Program-made: the position numbers and the translations under genes | Virus record (IMG/VR): IMGVR_UViG_3300024062_000051 | Location: 1-27,334 of that record | Length of the DNA: 27,334 bases | Direction: 5' to 3' (one strand) | Source of the DNA: a virus | The notes under the pieces: model-generated | The model's database searches: none | Told to the model about the DNA's origin: nothing | Seen by the model: the letters and a program-made list of their open reading frames with translations, nothing else | Shown here: positions 1 to 9,519 of the stretch, piece by piece | Layout: the number at the start of each line of letters is the position of its first letter | How positions within the stretch are numbered: the stretch's first letter is position 1

Positions 1-1484
1 TCATCATCAGGAATCTCATCCCATACGGGAGGGCCAAGAGGATTTACTGTTAAGGCAACTGCATCAGTAAAAACTTGTTCACCACCTGCACCGCTATAAG
101 ATCGTATTCGACAACGTACAACACCATTATCTTCATCAAGAGTTGATTGCAGAACTAAGGTGTCTGTTGATTGTGTTCCATTTTCTACATCAGATAATTC
201 AGTATGTGCAGGTTGCCAACCGTTACCAATATCAGCTTGCCAGAGGTAATCAAAAACATTTGTATTTGGGTGTGATACTTCTACAGTAAATTCACCACCA
301 TTAGGTTCATCAACAATTAAAGGTACAGGTTGAGTATCTATATCAGCTGCTGTTCTTACTGTAGTCCATTCAAAAGTAGTCTGTTCAGTACCACCATTAT
401 TAGTAACACCCACAGTAATATCTTGTGTTCCAAGAGCAGTGAATGGAACAGTTAATAATCCAACACCATCTACTGAACCAACATCAGTAGTCCAGTCAGT
501 TAATGGAGTATTAGAAGTTACAAAAGGAACAAGATTTAAATCAACAGGATGATCTCTGTCATCGTTTACTTGTTCAGGAATCTCATCCCAGATAGGAGGA
601 AGTTCTTCATAGACTGTCCATATGAAGGTATTACTGTTGGCACTACCAAAAGAATTTTCTACATAGCAGGTCATGCTGTGGTCACCAAGATCAGTACCAC
701 CAGCTATTGTTACTAAGCCTGCTCCATCAATTGTTATTCCTGCTGGATTTCCACTTAAAGCCCATCCAGTAAGACCAGCTCCCAAGAGAATGTAGTCATT
801 CATGTCTACAGAATCAGGAAGATCTGTATCTAAGAATTGAAGATCAGGAACTGTATCCCATTCAGGTTCATCACCACTGAGAGTTATTTCCCAATCAAAT
901 GGTGCAGATGGAGATACACCATCATCATTTTCTGCTGTAACTGTAATGGACAGAGTACCTACTGGAGTTCCTTGTGGAATAACTAATATTCCATCTGCAG
1001 TGATACTGCCTTCAGTAGTAGTCCAATCAGTAATAGGTAGAAATGAAGTTACATAATCCTTCATATCCAACTGATCTGGTAACTGACTGTCTGGTGTAGA
1101 TTGGGGAGGGACAATATCCCAGACAGGGGGTTCAGGAATATGAACTGCTTCTAGTTCCCATTCAAAAGTATTACTGGTGTCATTGCCTGCTTCATTCTCT
1201 ACATAACAGGACATGGAGAGAACTTGAGCAGGGACAGTATCTAGGATTGTGACAACACCTAGAGAATCAATAGTTACTCCAGTAGGATTACCTATCAATG
1301 CCCAGTTTTCTAATCCTCTACCTTTTACCCATGTAGTCATGGGGATCTGATAGATAGTTCCTTGTTGGGCAGATCCATCAGGAACAATATCCCAGACAGG
1401 AGGTGTTATAGGAGCAAGTTCTCCTGCTCCCTCTCCTGTGGATCCTTGAGTAGAACCACTTTTACTTTTGACATGAGAAACCAT
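1..1484 (-). CDS. Ig-like multidomain fibre/adhesin protein, N-terminal part (runs off left edge)
   Basis: The frame is open from an ATG at 1484 to the edge of the window, giving 494 residues without a stop. The ATG lies 3 nt after the stop of the preceding gene and has a GGGG Shine-Dalgarno-like stretch. After a Ser/Gly/Gln-rich leader (residues 1-27) there are domains of about 90 residues, each opening with a (P/E)P(V/I/E)WD(I/T/E)(V/I)P motif at residues 28, 119, 206, 296 and 485. Each continues with an NP.G..ID..G..TI core and a V.N..G....F.W end, as in phage and bacterial putative Ig (He_PIG-like) domains. Residues about 386-484 look like a different, classical Ig-type domain (LWQ...L.L....DNG.VRCRI). 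No signal peptide, catalytic motif or T7 gp17-type N-terminus is seen. By context and composition I infer a virion surface fibre or adhesin. The family is fairly sure; receptor binding is a guess. Confidence 0.75.
   Translation of the reverse strand, partial: MVSHVKSKSGSTQGSTGEGAGELAPITPPVWDIVPDGSAQQGTIYQIPMTTWVKGRGLENWALIGNPTGVTIDSLGVVTILDTVPAQVLSMSCYVENEAGNDTSNTFEWELEAVHIPEPPVWDIVPPQSTPDSQLPDQLDMKDYVTSFLPITDWTTTEGSITADGILVIPQGTPVGTLSITVTAENDDGVSPSAPFDWEITLSGDEPEWDTVPDLQFLDTDLPDSVDMNDYILLGAGLTGWALSGNPAGITIDGAGLVTIAGGTDLGDHSMTCYVENSFGSANSNTFIWTVYEELPPIWDEIPEQVNDDRDHPVDLNLVPFVTSNTPLTDWTTDVGSVDGVGLLTVPFTALGTQDITVGVTNNGGTEQTTFEWTTVRTAADIDTQPVPLIVDEPNGGEFTVEVSHPNTNVFDYLWQADIGNGWQPAHTELSDVENGTQSTDTLVLQSTLDEDNGVVRCRIRSYSGAGGEQVFTDAVALTVNPLGPPVWDEIPDD
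333..1403 (-). repeat. Alternating A-B-A-B tandem Ig-like domain repeat inside the fibre gene
   Basis: Four consecutive domains occupy codons 28-118, 119-205, 206-295 and 296-about 384. Domains 1 and 3 resemble each other more than their neighbours: both have WAL.GNP.G.TID..G.VTI and SM(S/T)CYVEN....SNTF.W. Domains 2 and 4 share DWTT..GS and IT(V)...N..G....F.W. The repeat period of the pair is 178 and 177 codons (534 and 531 bp). This suggests duplication of a two-domain unit. Domain boundaries are set on the WD motif and are approximate. Confidence 0.7.
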
Positions 1485-1487
1485 TAC

Positions 1488-1703
1488 TTACCCCAAGATA
1501 ATAGTTCCAGTACCACTAAATTCTATATCGTTCATAGGAGCAGGTTGTGGCCCCCACTGAGTATCAGCCAAGATTGTGAATGGAGTTCCACCACTAATAG
1601 TGACTGTGACATCAGTTGTAGCAAATACTGAGAGATAAGTTCTATGCCTATCGAATGGGAGATTCCCTACTGGAATAGCCCGCATATTAGTTTGGTCTCT
1701 CAT
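1488..1703 (-). CDS. Small 71-residue protein, probable virion component (unknown family)
   Basis: The ATG overlaps the stop of the small terminase gene (ATGA). The protein is not recognised with certainty. It is rich in Thr, Gly, Pro and beta-branched residues, with alternating short strands (VTVTISGG, PFTILADTQWGP, IEFSGTGTIILG), so it is probably all-beta with no membrane segment or charged tail. A (D)VTVTISGG..PF.I....WGP.PAP layout ending in a G.GT..G strand recalls short beta modules that phages place beside tail-fibre genes. It lies between the terminase small subunit and the Ig-like fibre gene (3 nt gap to the latter). It could be a fibre-associated trimerisation or decoration module, but this is inference from composition and position only. 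Confidence 0.6.
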   Translation of the reverse strand: MRDQTNMRAIPVGNLPFDRHRTYLSVFATTDVTVTISGGTPFTILADTQWGPQPAPMNDIEFSGTGTIILG

Positions 1704-1945
1704 TCTTCATCTCCAACAATTCTTAATTTACGTTTAGCTCGTTTAGCTTTTAGTGCTTCATTAAGGGAATCCATATCTTGATTATCCTTAATAGAGCATG
1801 TGATTTCATTGTCCTTTAAAAACTTAACAGCAATAGAAATAATAGAAGGACTTGGCCCCTCTTCTGTCTCTAGATTCTCAATGAGAACATCAGCTACTCT
1901 GCTGTGTAATACACCTAATGCTTCTTCTGATGCTTTATTAGTCAT
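1700..1945 (-). CDS. Terminase small subunit / DNA maturase A (T7 gp18-like)
   Basis: This 81-residue protein is close to the 89 residues of T7 gp18. It is mostly helical and has the pattern usual in podovirus small terminases: a first helix (about residues 5-25, ALGVLHSRVADVLIENL), a P.P.I...A..FLK.N.I segment (about 33-50), and a basic tail (ALKAKRAKRKL). Gp18 recognises concatemeric phage DNA and partners the large terminase ATPase/nuclease, which is not in the window. The ATG at 1945 overlaps the end of the preceding virion gene by 8 nt and has an AGGAG ribosome site. Assignment rests on pattern and on its position after the internal virion proteins; there is no catalytic motif to check. 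Confidence 0.65.
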   Translation of the reverse strand: MTNKASEEALGVLHSRVADVLIENLETEEGPSPSIISIAVKFLKDNEITCSIKDNQDMDSLNEALKAKRAKRKLRIVGDEE

Positions 1946-4900
1946 TAAGAAAACTCCTGAATATTCCTGCCATAATATTAGTAAACCCTATTGTTCCTAA
2001 TGGAGCTAATGACTGTATCCGTGCATAGTCATTATCATTCATTGGCTCACCATTTGTGACTCTGTTATGGGCAGTCATCATTTTAGTGGCATATGAAAGA
2101 GCAGGCATTTCTGTATGAAGTCCTTCTACAGGATGACCACCCTGACCTAATCCAAAAGGGTGTCCCATAAATTGAGAAGCATATGGCCCAATAGTTGGAG
2201 TCATACCGGCTACTCCCATATAAGCCCAAGTATCAAAAGGTAGATTCTCTAACTGTCTTTCAAAATAATCTTGTCTCTCACCTAATGGTTGAGCACCAGC
2301 AACAGATGCATATCTAATAATTCTTGCTCCACTTGATGATGCAGCATTAAGAAAAATACCTGTAGCTGCTTCTTTGTCAGCAAATTTAAGTTGTCGTGCT
2401 TGTTGTTTCTCAGCAGCAAGTAAAGGGTAACTCTTAAACTGCATCATAAATGCAACCCAAGGGTTTTCCATCATATGTGACATTTCACCAGCAAAACCTG
2501 ATTGGACGTTCTGTCCTGCATGTCTATTTAAAATAATACCTGCTTCATCTAAATCAGCTTGTGACCATTTATGTATGTTTAATTCTCTTATGATTCCCTT
2601 CTCATCAACGTCAGCAAACTTCCTTATATTCTTAAAGAACATATTATTTGGATCTTCTATATCAATACCCAGATCCCTAAATCGTTTTACTGTTGTAAAA
2701 GGTTTATCTCCTCTCATTGATTTAGATACATCTTGTAATAGAGAAGCCATTGTTAATTGATCTTGCATACTCCTAATAGCACCATAACCAGTAAATCTAT
2801 CCTGCATGGCTTTCATAGTATTTCTATATTTTCCACCAGTACCAAACTCAATAGCTTTACTTAATGCACCGAAATCACTGTCATGCTGCTCATAATGGAT
2901 ATTTCTTCTTAAAATGCGATGTGCGTTTTGAAATAACCCAGTCATTTCTCCTAACTCACCCATTAATTTAGTATCACCCATTTGTTCTGGGGTAAGTTCT
3001 ATTCCCCTAGCTTGTTTCCTTAGTCCTTGTCTGCCACTTAACATTTGAGCAGCACCAATTAATCCAGATATTCCTCTATTTAAAGCCATACCTGTTTCAG
3101 CGAGTTGAGATTCTCCCAAGCCACCCATTCCAGCTAAAGAAACAAGATCTCTTACTTTCCTTACATCCATTGGTAATGAACCTTCAGGCTGAAGACCCAT
3201 CATGACATTTACAATATTACGCAGTGATTTAGTATCAACATGAGTACCAAGTAACTGTGCTTGTTTACCTACATTAGCTATATAGTCATTTATTGCAGCA
3301 TCACTACTCAAAGCAGGCATAGCTTCAGCAATACCAATACGTGCATTAGCTTCTTTTGAATACCTATCAAAATTACCAGAGGAATCCTTTTCCATCAGAT
3401 CCACCAGTTTCATGTTCTTACCACCAACTACACCTTCAGCATTTAGATCTAATCTCAATCTCCTGTGTGCATATGAAGGTAAAGCATCATCACCAGCACC
3501 CTGAAAGGCATCTACAAATCTTTGTATATCTGATGGCCTTACTTCATTATTTTTAAGTCCATCTACAATTTCTTGTAGTGTTGGTAAGAGTCCTGATAAC
3601 TGTTCTTCACCTAAAGGCTGATTACCTTTAGATACAGAATGCATACTATTAACTTTTGAATTAACGACTACTTTAGCTACTTTTGCAGCTATATCTTCAT
3701 CCATTCCTCCACCAACTAATCCTCTATGAAAGAGAGTAGTTAGTTGTTGTTTAGACTGAGGATCTTTAGTCAGTTGTCTAAATTGATGGTCATCATATCT
3801 TTGGTTTTGGTAATTCTTAATTTTGTTTTTAAGAGTTATTCCATCTACTTTACCAATACCATTGTTATGTATTTCCCCATACGAATCATTCAGTACTTTT
3901 GCATATTTTTGTATTGGGGCAGAAGCATTAGAGGGCTTACCTAAAAAGAGATCGTTTATGTGAATCATAACCTCTCTATTAATTTGATCTAATTCAGGAT
4001 GAGTCTTTGCATGACCATCTTGCATGATGAGTCTTTTAATTCTTCCCCATCCAAGTTCAGCTCCTACTTCATCTAGCAATTCTGAATATGCAGTATTAAC
4101 TTTATGGATACTTCTTTTATGCAGCATGGAAGATCTAATAGCTGCTGTATTAGGTCTAATAATATCTCCTGCAAATCCTGAAGGTGTCTCAAGTATATTG
4201 AGAGCAAACATTTGTGCTCCCGGTACTTCACTCTTAAGGAGTCGTGTTGCTAGAGATTCAGTTAGTGGCCCAAATTGGTTTTTTACTGCAGTTTGTAACT
4301 TATCATTAACAAATTGATCAGCAATAACTTTTCTATCTGCAGAAGAAGAAAATTCTTCAGTCATTGCTAAATAACTAGGTGATAATTCCAGAGCATCTAC
4401 ATAAGGATTTCTTGCTTTAATAGCAGCAAGATCTAATGCACCATTCATCTTAAATTCAATATCTTCCAATTGTTTAAGCGTATTCATAGCTCGTTCAATT
4501 GTTATATTTTTTGCATCTATATCAGCTAGTTGTTCAGTTATCTTATGGAACTGAGTAGGGAACTCATCTTGTAATCTAACAACAGTTTCTAGTCGTTGAA
4601 CATGGTTCATCCTACCCATAATTCTAACTAGCTCTTCAAGAGTCTCTCCACCATCAATGAAATCCACTACCATGTCATCAGGTAAAGCTCTTTTTATAGT
4701 TTCACCTAATCCCTCTCTAAAGGTACGCAATAAATTTACATCTTTTGTACTTGATAGAGTGCGTAATTCTTCATTAAGTTTATGAAGTGACCTTTGAGCT
4801 GTTTCAATAGAAGGAACTAAATCATTTTCAACGATATGTGCATTAGCATCTTCTTGATTCATAAAAGAACGCTGAACACGTATACCATTATTAAATCTAA

Positions 4901-5096
4901 ATGTAGCTAATCCTTCTTCTGCACCTTCAACAGCTTGATTTAATCCTCTATATAAATTTCTAACTGTCTCATCATCAAGTACCTCTAGTGGTAGTTCATC
5001 TAGAAGATCATCCACTACTTTCTTCATTTCAGAGAGAGTTGTATTGGCATTCTTTTGTGCATTCTCAATATCAACTTGGCATTTTTTAGTAGTCAT
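1938..5096 (-). CDS. Internal virion protein, C-terminal part of a T7 gp16-like ejection protein
   Basis: This is a 1052-residue protein from the ATG at 5096, which overlaps the previous stop as ATGA. A GTG at 5108 would add four residues but has no ribosome site. The N-terminal third is helical and charged with likely coiled coils. The C-terminal region carries an NPWVAFMMQFKSYPL-type segment followed by Gly/Ala-rich and hydrophobic stretches, as at the end of T7 gp16-like proteins. In T7, gp14, gp15 and gp16 leave the virion and form the trans-envelope channel for DNA. No lysozyme-type transglycosylase motif is seen, unlike T7 gp16, which has one at its N-terminus. With the 502-residue upstream protein it adds up to about 1550 residues (T7 gp16 is 1318), so the pair looks like a split gp16. 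Confidence 0.75.
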   Translation of the reverse strand: MTTKKCQVDIENAQKNANTTLSEMKKVVDDLLDELPLEVLDDETVRNLYRGLNQAVEGAEEGLATFRFNNGIRVQRSFMNQEDANAHIVENDLVPSIETAQRSLHKLNEELRTLSSTKDVNLLRTFREGLGETIKRALPDDMVVDFIDGGETLEELVRIMGRMNHVQRLETVVRLQDEFPTQFHKITEQLADIDAKNITIERAMNTLKQLEDIEFKMNGALDLAAIKARNPYVDALELSPSYLAMTEEFSSSADRKVIADQFVNDKLQTAVKNQFGPLTESLATRLLKSEVPGAQMFALNILETPSGFAGDIIRPNTAAIRSSMLHKRSIHKVNTAYSELLDEVGAELGWGRIKRLIMQDGHAKTHPELDQINREVMIHINDLFLGKPSNASAPIQKYAKVLNDSYGEIHNNGIGKVDGITLKNKIKNYQNQRYDDHQFRQLTKDPQSKQQLTTLFHRGLVGGGMDEDIAAKVAKVVVNSKVNSMHSVSKGNQPLGEEQLSGLLPTLQEIVDGLKNNEVRPSDIQRFVDAFQGAGDDALPSYAHRRLRLDLNAEGVVGGKNMKLVDLMEKDSSGNFDRYSKEANARIGIAEAMPALSSDAAINDYIANVGKQAQLLGTHVDTKSLRNIVNVMMGLQPEGSLPMDVRKVRDLVSLAGMGGLGESQLAETGMALNRGISGLIGAAQMLSGRQGLRKQARGIELTPEQMGDTKLMGELGEMTGLFQNAHRILRRNIHYEQHDSDFGALSKAIEFGTGGKYRNTMKAMQDRFTGYGAIRSMQDQLTMASLLQDVSKSMRGDKPFTTVKRFRDLGIDIEDPNNMFFKNIRKFADVDEKGIIRELNIHKWSQADLDEAGIILNRHAGQNVQSGFAGEMSHMMENPWVAFMMQFKSYPLLAAEKQQARQLKFADKEAATGIFLNAASSSGARIIRYASVAGAQPLGERQDYFERQLENLPFDTWAYMGVAGMTPTIGPYASQFMGHPFGLGQGGHPVEGLHTEMPALSYATKMMTAHNRVTNGEPMNDNDYARIQSLAPLGTIGFTNIMAGIFRSFLND

Positions 5097-6601
5097 GCAC
5101 ACGCCCACGCTTTTTCATTAGCTGCTCGAAGTTTTCTTTTAGCTTCTTCTACAGATTCACGAATATTAACTTCCATTTCATCCACTGTTTCTTCAGGTGT
5201 GGGTTTCTTTTGCTTCCTTGCACCCTTTAATATTTCTGCTGCGGCTTCATGATCCCCTGCTGATACAGCAGCATCATAAGCAACTCTTCTTTCTTTCTTA
5301 TGTTTAAGTGCTAGTTTTAATCCTGCTGCTAAATAATCTTTATTAGTAAAGAAGGCAGCAGCAACTACTCCTCCTATTGGCCCAGCTATTCCTGTTGCAA
5401 CAGCAACTCCTGCAGCACTTGCCACTGTCCTTTTTAACTTATGTTTCAATCTCTTTATTGCTGCATCACCTGCTTGATCTAATTTCTCTTCCATCCAACC
5501 CATTAACTTTTCATTAGAAGGTGTCTCTCCTGACATATCCTCATCAATAGCTTCTTTTGCTTTTTTCTTTTCAGCAGTTTTATTAAATTCTTTTACTTTC
5601 GCATCAACAGAATCTTGTGCTTTTTCTTTCGCTTTTCTTGCTGCAGTACCGGGATCTGCAAATCCAGTTTCTTTAAGTTCCCCAGGGAATCTCATTGCTT
5701 GCCTGACACCTACATCAACACCCCATGAATGTAGGTTTCTTTGCATATCATCATTTAAAGCAGGTAGTTTTCTTAATCCTGCTTGAACACCACCAAATAC
5801 TGCTGGCAATATGCCGGAAAATGCAGCACTCATAGCTATATTTTCCATATATTCCATTGTTTCAAATGTAGGATCACTGGCATACCGAGGGGCCATTCGT
5901 ATTGCTTCTTCAAATGCTCCCACAGTAGCAAATCCAGCCATTTGTCTTCCTTTACTACTTGCTGCAACACCCCTCAATACAGCAATACTAGACATTCTTT
6001 TAGCTAAAGCTATTCCTTTTACGATTCCATATCCGGGTATTAAATTAGTTGGATCTAAAAAGAATCCAGCCATATCTGCAGCTATTGTTTTACCTATATG
6101 AGTATTATGTTCTCTCTTTAATGCTGCTTCCCGTAATCTAATTCGATTAGATTCTCTTTTAGCTAAACCAAAGGTAGGAGCTTGAAGAATGTCATCATGA
6201 TAAATAGGACTAATACCATGAACTAATGCTTCTTGATTATCCCAAATAAGACCATCGTTTATTTCACTTTGCTGTGTCCCAGCAATAGCTTGATCAGTAA
6301 GTCTCCCTATATTGCCAAGCCAACTGTCTCGCTTCATGGAGTTCCATAAAGCCTGACCAAACGTATTTCCTGATGTCCATTCAGGTTCAGGAGTCCAGTC
6401 CTTACGCATACTGGGACTATATTTTAGAGCCTCATTAAAATCCTCTGCGTAACGAGTGCTCCCCTGTATTGAAGTTAATTCTTCTCTAGGAGGAGCAACC
6501 TCTTTAAATTCAATCCCAGACAGAACTTCCTTACTCTGATCCATAACAAATGTATCAGGTAAGTCACCCTTCGTTATAGGATTGGGATCTAATAAGCTCA
6601 T
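5093..6601 (-). CDS. Internal virion protein, N-terminal part of a split gp16-like ejection protein
   Basis: The product is 502 residues, with the ATG overlapping the preceding stop (ATGA at 6598-6601). The N-terminal 170 residues are soluble and charged. A membrane-prone segment, AGFFLDPTNLIPGYG..KG.A (about 178-198), and a Gly/Ala-rich hydrophobic stretch at 392-418 (VASAAGVAVATGIAG and on) suggest membrane insertion during DNA ejection. The region 320-390 is Lys/Glu-rich and the C-terminus (about 440-495) looks coiled coil. It lies between the gp15-like and the gp16 C-terminal-like genes and is translationally coupled to both. The DP.NLIP-type segment occurs in podovirus gp16-like proteins. 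I see no catalytic motif. Role as an ejection protein is well supported by order; exact equivalence is inferred. Confidence 0.7.
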   Translation of the reverse strand: MSLLDPNPITKGDLPDTFVMDQSKEVLSGIEFKEVAPPREELTSIQGSTRYAEDFNEALKYSPSMRKDWTPEPEWTSGNTFGQALWNSMKRDSWLGNIGRLTDQAIAGTQQSEINDGLIWDNQEALVHGISPIYHDDILQAPTFGLAKRESNRIRLREAALKREHNTHIGKTIAADMAGFFLDPTNLIPGYGIVKGIALAKRMSSIAVLRGVAASSKGRQMAGFATVGAFEEAIRMAPRYASDPTFETMEYMENIAMSAAFSGILPAVFGGVQAGLRKLPALNDDMQRNLHSWGVDVGVRQAMRFPGELKETGFADPGTAARKAKEKAQDSVDAKVKEFNKTAEKKKAKEAIDEDMSGETPSNEKLMGWMEEKLDQAGDAAIKRLKHKLKRTVASAAGVAVATGIAGPIGGVVAAAFFTNKDYLAAGLKLALKHKKERRVAYDAAVSAGDHEAAAEILKGARKQKKPTPEETVDEMEVNIRESVEEAKRKLRAANEKAWACA

Positions 6602-9519
6602 TTAAGTTTACCTAAACCTTTTAACCGGGTTTCTAAATCATCAGGTTCTTTTAGTCGGACTCTATCTGCTTGTTCTTGTCTAAATTGAGACCGTCCTTTT
6701 TCAAATTCTGCCATAGCTGCATTTTGTCTTGCCTGTCCTTCTTCTCTAGATTCACCTTCTCTAATGAAAGCTACATCAGGTGCCCCTTCATACTCAGTAA
6801 CTCTTCCTTGATTATGTCTTCTCTTAGATAATCGTCTTTTATTCCATCCTCTTGCAGCATTGATAGGCTCATTAATTAAATTATCTCTACGTCGTTGATC
6901 AGCTACTGCTTTAGTAACTGCATCAGCTCGTCTATCAATTAAGCTTTTATTATATTCATGTGCAGGCATGTAGTTATCACGCTCTTCTTGAGTTACATAA
7001 GGAGCCAAGAGTTCAGCATCATAGACACCCTTAGAATTAATAGGTACACCATGTTTTTGTACAAATGCATCTACGTTTTCATTAATAATTTTCATATTAA
7101 TTTCATGATCTAATTGTTCCATAGGAGAACGTCTATCTCCTGTAACTGCTTTCCATGCCTCAGAGTCATGAACAATTGAATCAGCATGAGCAGTTCTTGC
7201 TCTATCTATACGTACATTTTTTGGTACATCTTGAGGATTATCTACATGAGGTAAATCCAAAACATATGTATATGCACCCCTATCATCTTTAGGATCATCT
7301 CTTGGTATCTGTATACCAATCTGACCATTACCTAAATCAACAGGTACTGCACCATTAGATGTAAGAGGATTACCAAACCAAGAGGTCAACTTAATACCAC
7401 TTTGTTTTTCAATCTCATCTAAATGGTGTTGGTTGTTACCTACTTCTTTTAAAAACTCATTTAATCCACCTTTGGTATAACCAGCTTCTCTTACTTGGTT
7501 ATCAGCCTCACCTAAGTTAAAGAAGAATTCTTTACCATTTCCTGTAGATAAATAAGCACCTTCACTACTCACTTTAGCTATCGCATTAGTGAAAGCGATA
7601 TCTTGTTGTGACTGATTAGGATTTGTATATTGAGAAAGGAGATTAGAATATTCAGTTTCTACAGCATCAAGAATTGCCCTATTCGTATCTCTCTTAGCAC
7701 GACCAAATATTCCAAATAAAGCCCCTTCATCTGATCCATTCTGAACAGAAGAAAGAGCATCTCTTCTTTGTCTATGTCCAAGAGTATGAGTATTTTCTCC
7801 ATTATTAGTTAAGGAACCAGTAGTGTTTGTGGGTGCTTGTTTCCCCGGTACTCCTTGTCCTTGTGCCCCTAAACCTTGTGCCTGGTTGAGTTTCATTTGA
7901 GTAGCTAATGTAGCTGTAGTTACATTAGGATCTTTTAATTGTGTGTTGGCAAATTCCAATAAACCAAAATTATCTCCCAGTTCTTGATAGAACATAGCTG
8001 CTACAGCAGGATTCTGATTCATCATTGTCTGATAAGCATGTAGATCAGACTTAAGTTTTGCTTGTTGACCAGCATCCATATTCTCTAAATCATGATTAAG
8101 AGAATTTATAGTGGAATGCATAGCATTAGCTATTTCAGGAAGGAGTATCTTATTCTGCTCCATCATCTTAGCTGTGTAGTCAGCATCATCTATATAATTT
8201 TGTTGCCGTTCTTGAGGTGTTAAAGGTCGGCGTTCATAGGTAGGATCATTAGCTTTTTGCCGAGCATGAAATTCATTTTCTTGTTTTTCAGCAAGATGAG
8301 TCTGTAATCCCATTAACCTTTCATGGGGCTGCAGTTGTTCATAACCAGTAATATTTCCCCACTGATCTCTTACTGCAAAAGGAGTTTCTGTTCCTTCAGA
8401 AGCATCATCCTTTGCATGAAGTGCTCGTTCTTGTCTGTGTCTTCTTGATTCAGCATGACCCCAAGCTGCCTGCCTAACTTGATCCCTAACTGCATTTCTT
8501 CCACCTGGAGGAATTGCTTCAGGATAATCTGCAATTAAAGAATCAAATGCTTCTAGGGCACGAGTCTCATTCCCTTGAGCTATATATCCTGTGGGGCCAT
8601 AAATCGCATTAGAACGATTACCAAATTCCTCACCATTCTTAATGTCATGAACTCTTAAAGCACTTTCTACTCGTTGTTGATCTTCAAATGAAAGTTCATC
8701 AAGGAATCCTTCATCCTTAATAAACTGAGCAAATTCATTTCTTCCTTGTGTCAGTTCATCAGCAAATATCTGTGCCATAGCACTAGAAAATGCCAGATCA
8801 GACATACCTGACTTTTCTTTTAAGTCACGTAATTCCTGAAGACGAGCCTGACTATCTTCTTCAGATCGTTGAATATTAGGTGAACTTCGATCTGCGTTAT
8901 ATGTTTCAGCTATAGTGGTAGCTTGTTCAAGAACACTCTTTCTATTTTCAGCCTGTAAATATTCTTGATGCTTCCATTCCCTATCTCTCTCTAGGTTCTG
9001 GAAATCCCTACCCATAGATGAGGTGATAAGATCTTTCATCCCCTCACTATTATATTTACCAATCTCTTCTTCTAATTGTTCATCTTTCCATTCTTTCCAT
9101 TTCTCATCATCCCAACTATCAGCTCCACCAGTTTCAAGTAACTCCTGTGCTTTGAGATAAATCCTTCTTGAGTTATCTTCCGCTATTCTTTCTTGGGCAC
9201 CTCTTAGTGAGGCATCAGCACCAAAGATCCTGTTATGCCAAACATCAGATGCACTATCTGCTGCTTTCTTTCCTTCTTCAGTACCGGCAGCTTCATATGC
9301 TTCTAGTTCTTTTTTTCTATTAGCTTCAGCAATAGCAGGTTGAGCAACAGTTCCAGCCACATCAACTAATGCGGCCAAAGCCTCATGGTCTTGACCTAAG
9401 TGTCGTGTTTGTAATGCCCCTACTTGAGCAGTGCTTCTTGTTTGTTCTTTACTTGTAGGTTCAACAAGACCTTCATTAGTATTTTGTACTAATTCTCTAT
9501 GTGACTGACCGAATGACAT
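6598..9519 (-). CDS. Internal virion protein C (T7 gp15-like)
   Basis: This 973-residue protein starts at the ATG at 9519, with a full AGGAGG ribosome site 6 nt upstream. It overlaps the previous stop as TAATG. It is highly charged and almost entirely helical, with long Glu/Lys/Gln/Ala runs, coiled-coil character (about residues 60-200 and 920-970), and no signal peptide or transmembrane segment. T7 gp15 (747 residues) is the tubular middle part of the ejection machine and forms the periplasmic channel with gp16. This protein is longer but lies in the same place, after the gp14-like gene and before the gp16-like genes. A low-complexity Gly/Gln/Asn segment around residues 550-575 probably is a linker. 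The family is assigned mainly from order and size. Confidence 0.75.
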   Translation of the reverse strand: MSFGQSHRELVQNTNEGLVEPTSKEQTRSTAQVGALQTRHLGQDHEALAALVDVAGTVAQPAIAEANRKKELEAYEAAGTEEGKKAADSASDVWHNRIFGADASLRGAQERIAEDNSRRIYLKAQELLETGGADSWDDEKWKEWKDEQLEEEIGKYNSEGMKDLITSSMGRDFQNLERDREWKHQEYLQAENRKSVLEQATTIAETYNADRSSPNIQRSEEDSQARLQELRDLKEKSGMSDLAFSSAMAQIFADELTQGRNEFAQFIKDEGFLDELSFEDQQRVESALRVHDIKNGEEFGNRSNAIYGPTGYIAQGNETRALEAFDSLIADYPEAIPPGGRNAVRDQVRQAAWGHAESRRHRQERALHAKDDASEGTETPFAVRDQWGNITGYEQLQPHERLMGLQTHLAEKQENEFHARQKANDPTYERRPLTPQERQQNYIDDADYTAKMMEQNKILLPEIANAMHSTINSLNHDLENMDAGQQAKLKSDLHAYQTMMNQNPAVAAMFYQELGDNFGLLEFANTQLKDPNVTTATLATQMKLNQAQGLGAQGQGVPGKQAPTNTTGSLTNNGENTHTLGHRQRRDALSSVQNGSDEGALFGIFGRAKRDTNRAILDAVETEYSNLLSQYTNPNQSQQDIAFTNAIAKVSSEGAYLSTGNGKEFFFNLGEADNQVREAGYTKGGLNEFLKEVGNNQHHLDEIEKQSGIKLTSWFGNPLTSNGAVPVDLGNGQIGIQIPRDDPKDDRGAYTYVLDLPHVDNPQDVPKNVRIDRARTAHADSIVHDSEAWKAVTGDRRSPMEQLDHEINMKIINENVDAFVQKHGVPINSKGVYDAELLAPYVTQEERDNYMPAHEYNKSLIDRRADAVTKAVADQRRRDNLINEPINAARGWNKRRLSKRRHNQGRVTEYEGAPDVAFIREGESREEGQARQNAAMAEFEKGRSQFRQEQADRVRLKEPDDLETRLKGLGKLK

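Noticed and set aside
1362-7000. Many open frames on the plus strand across the window
   Set aside because: They lie opposite well-supported minus-strand genes, have poor residue composition and no ribosome sites, and no plus-strand gene order emerges.
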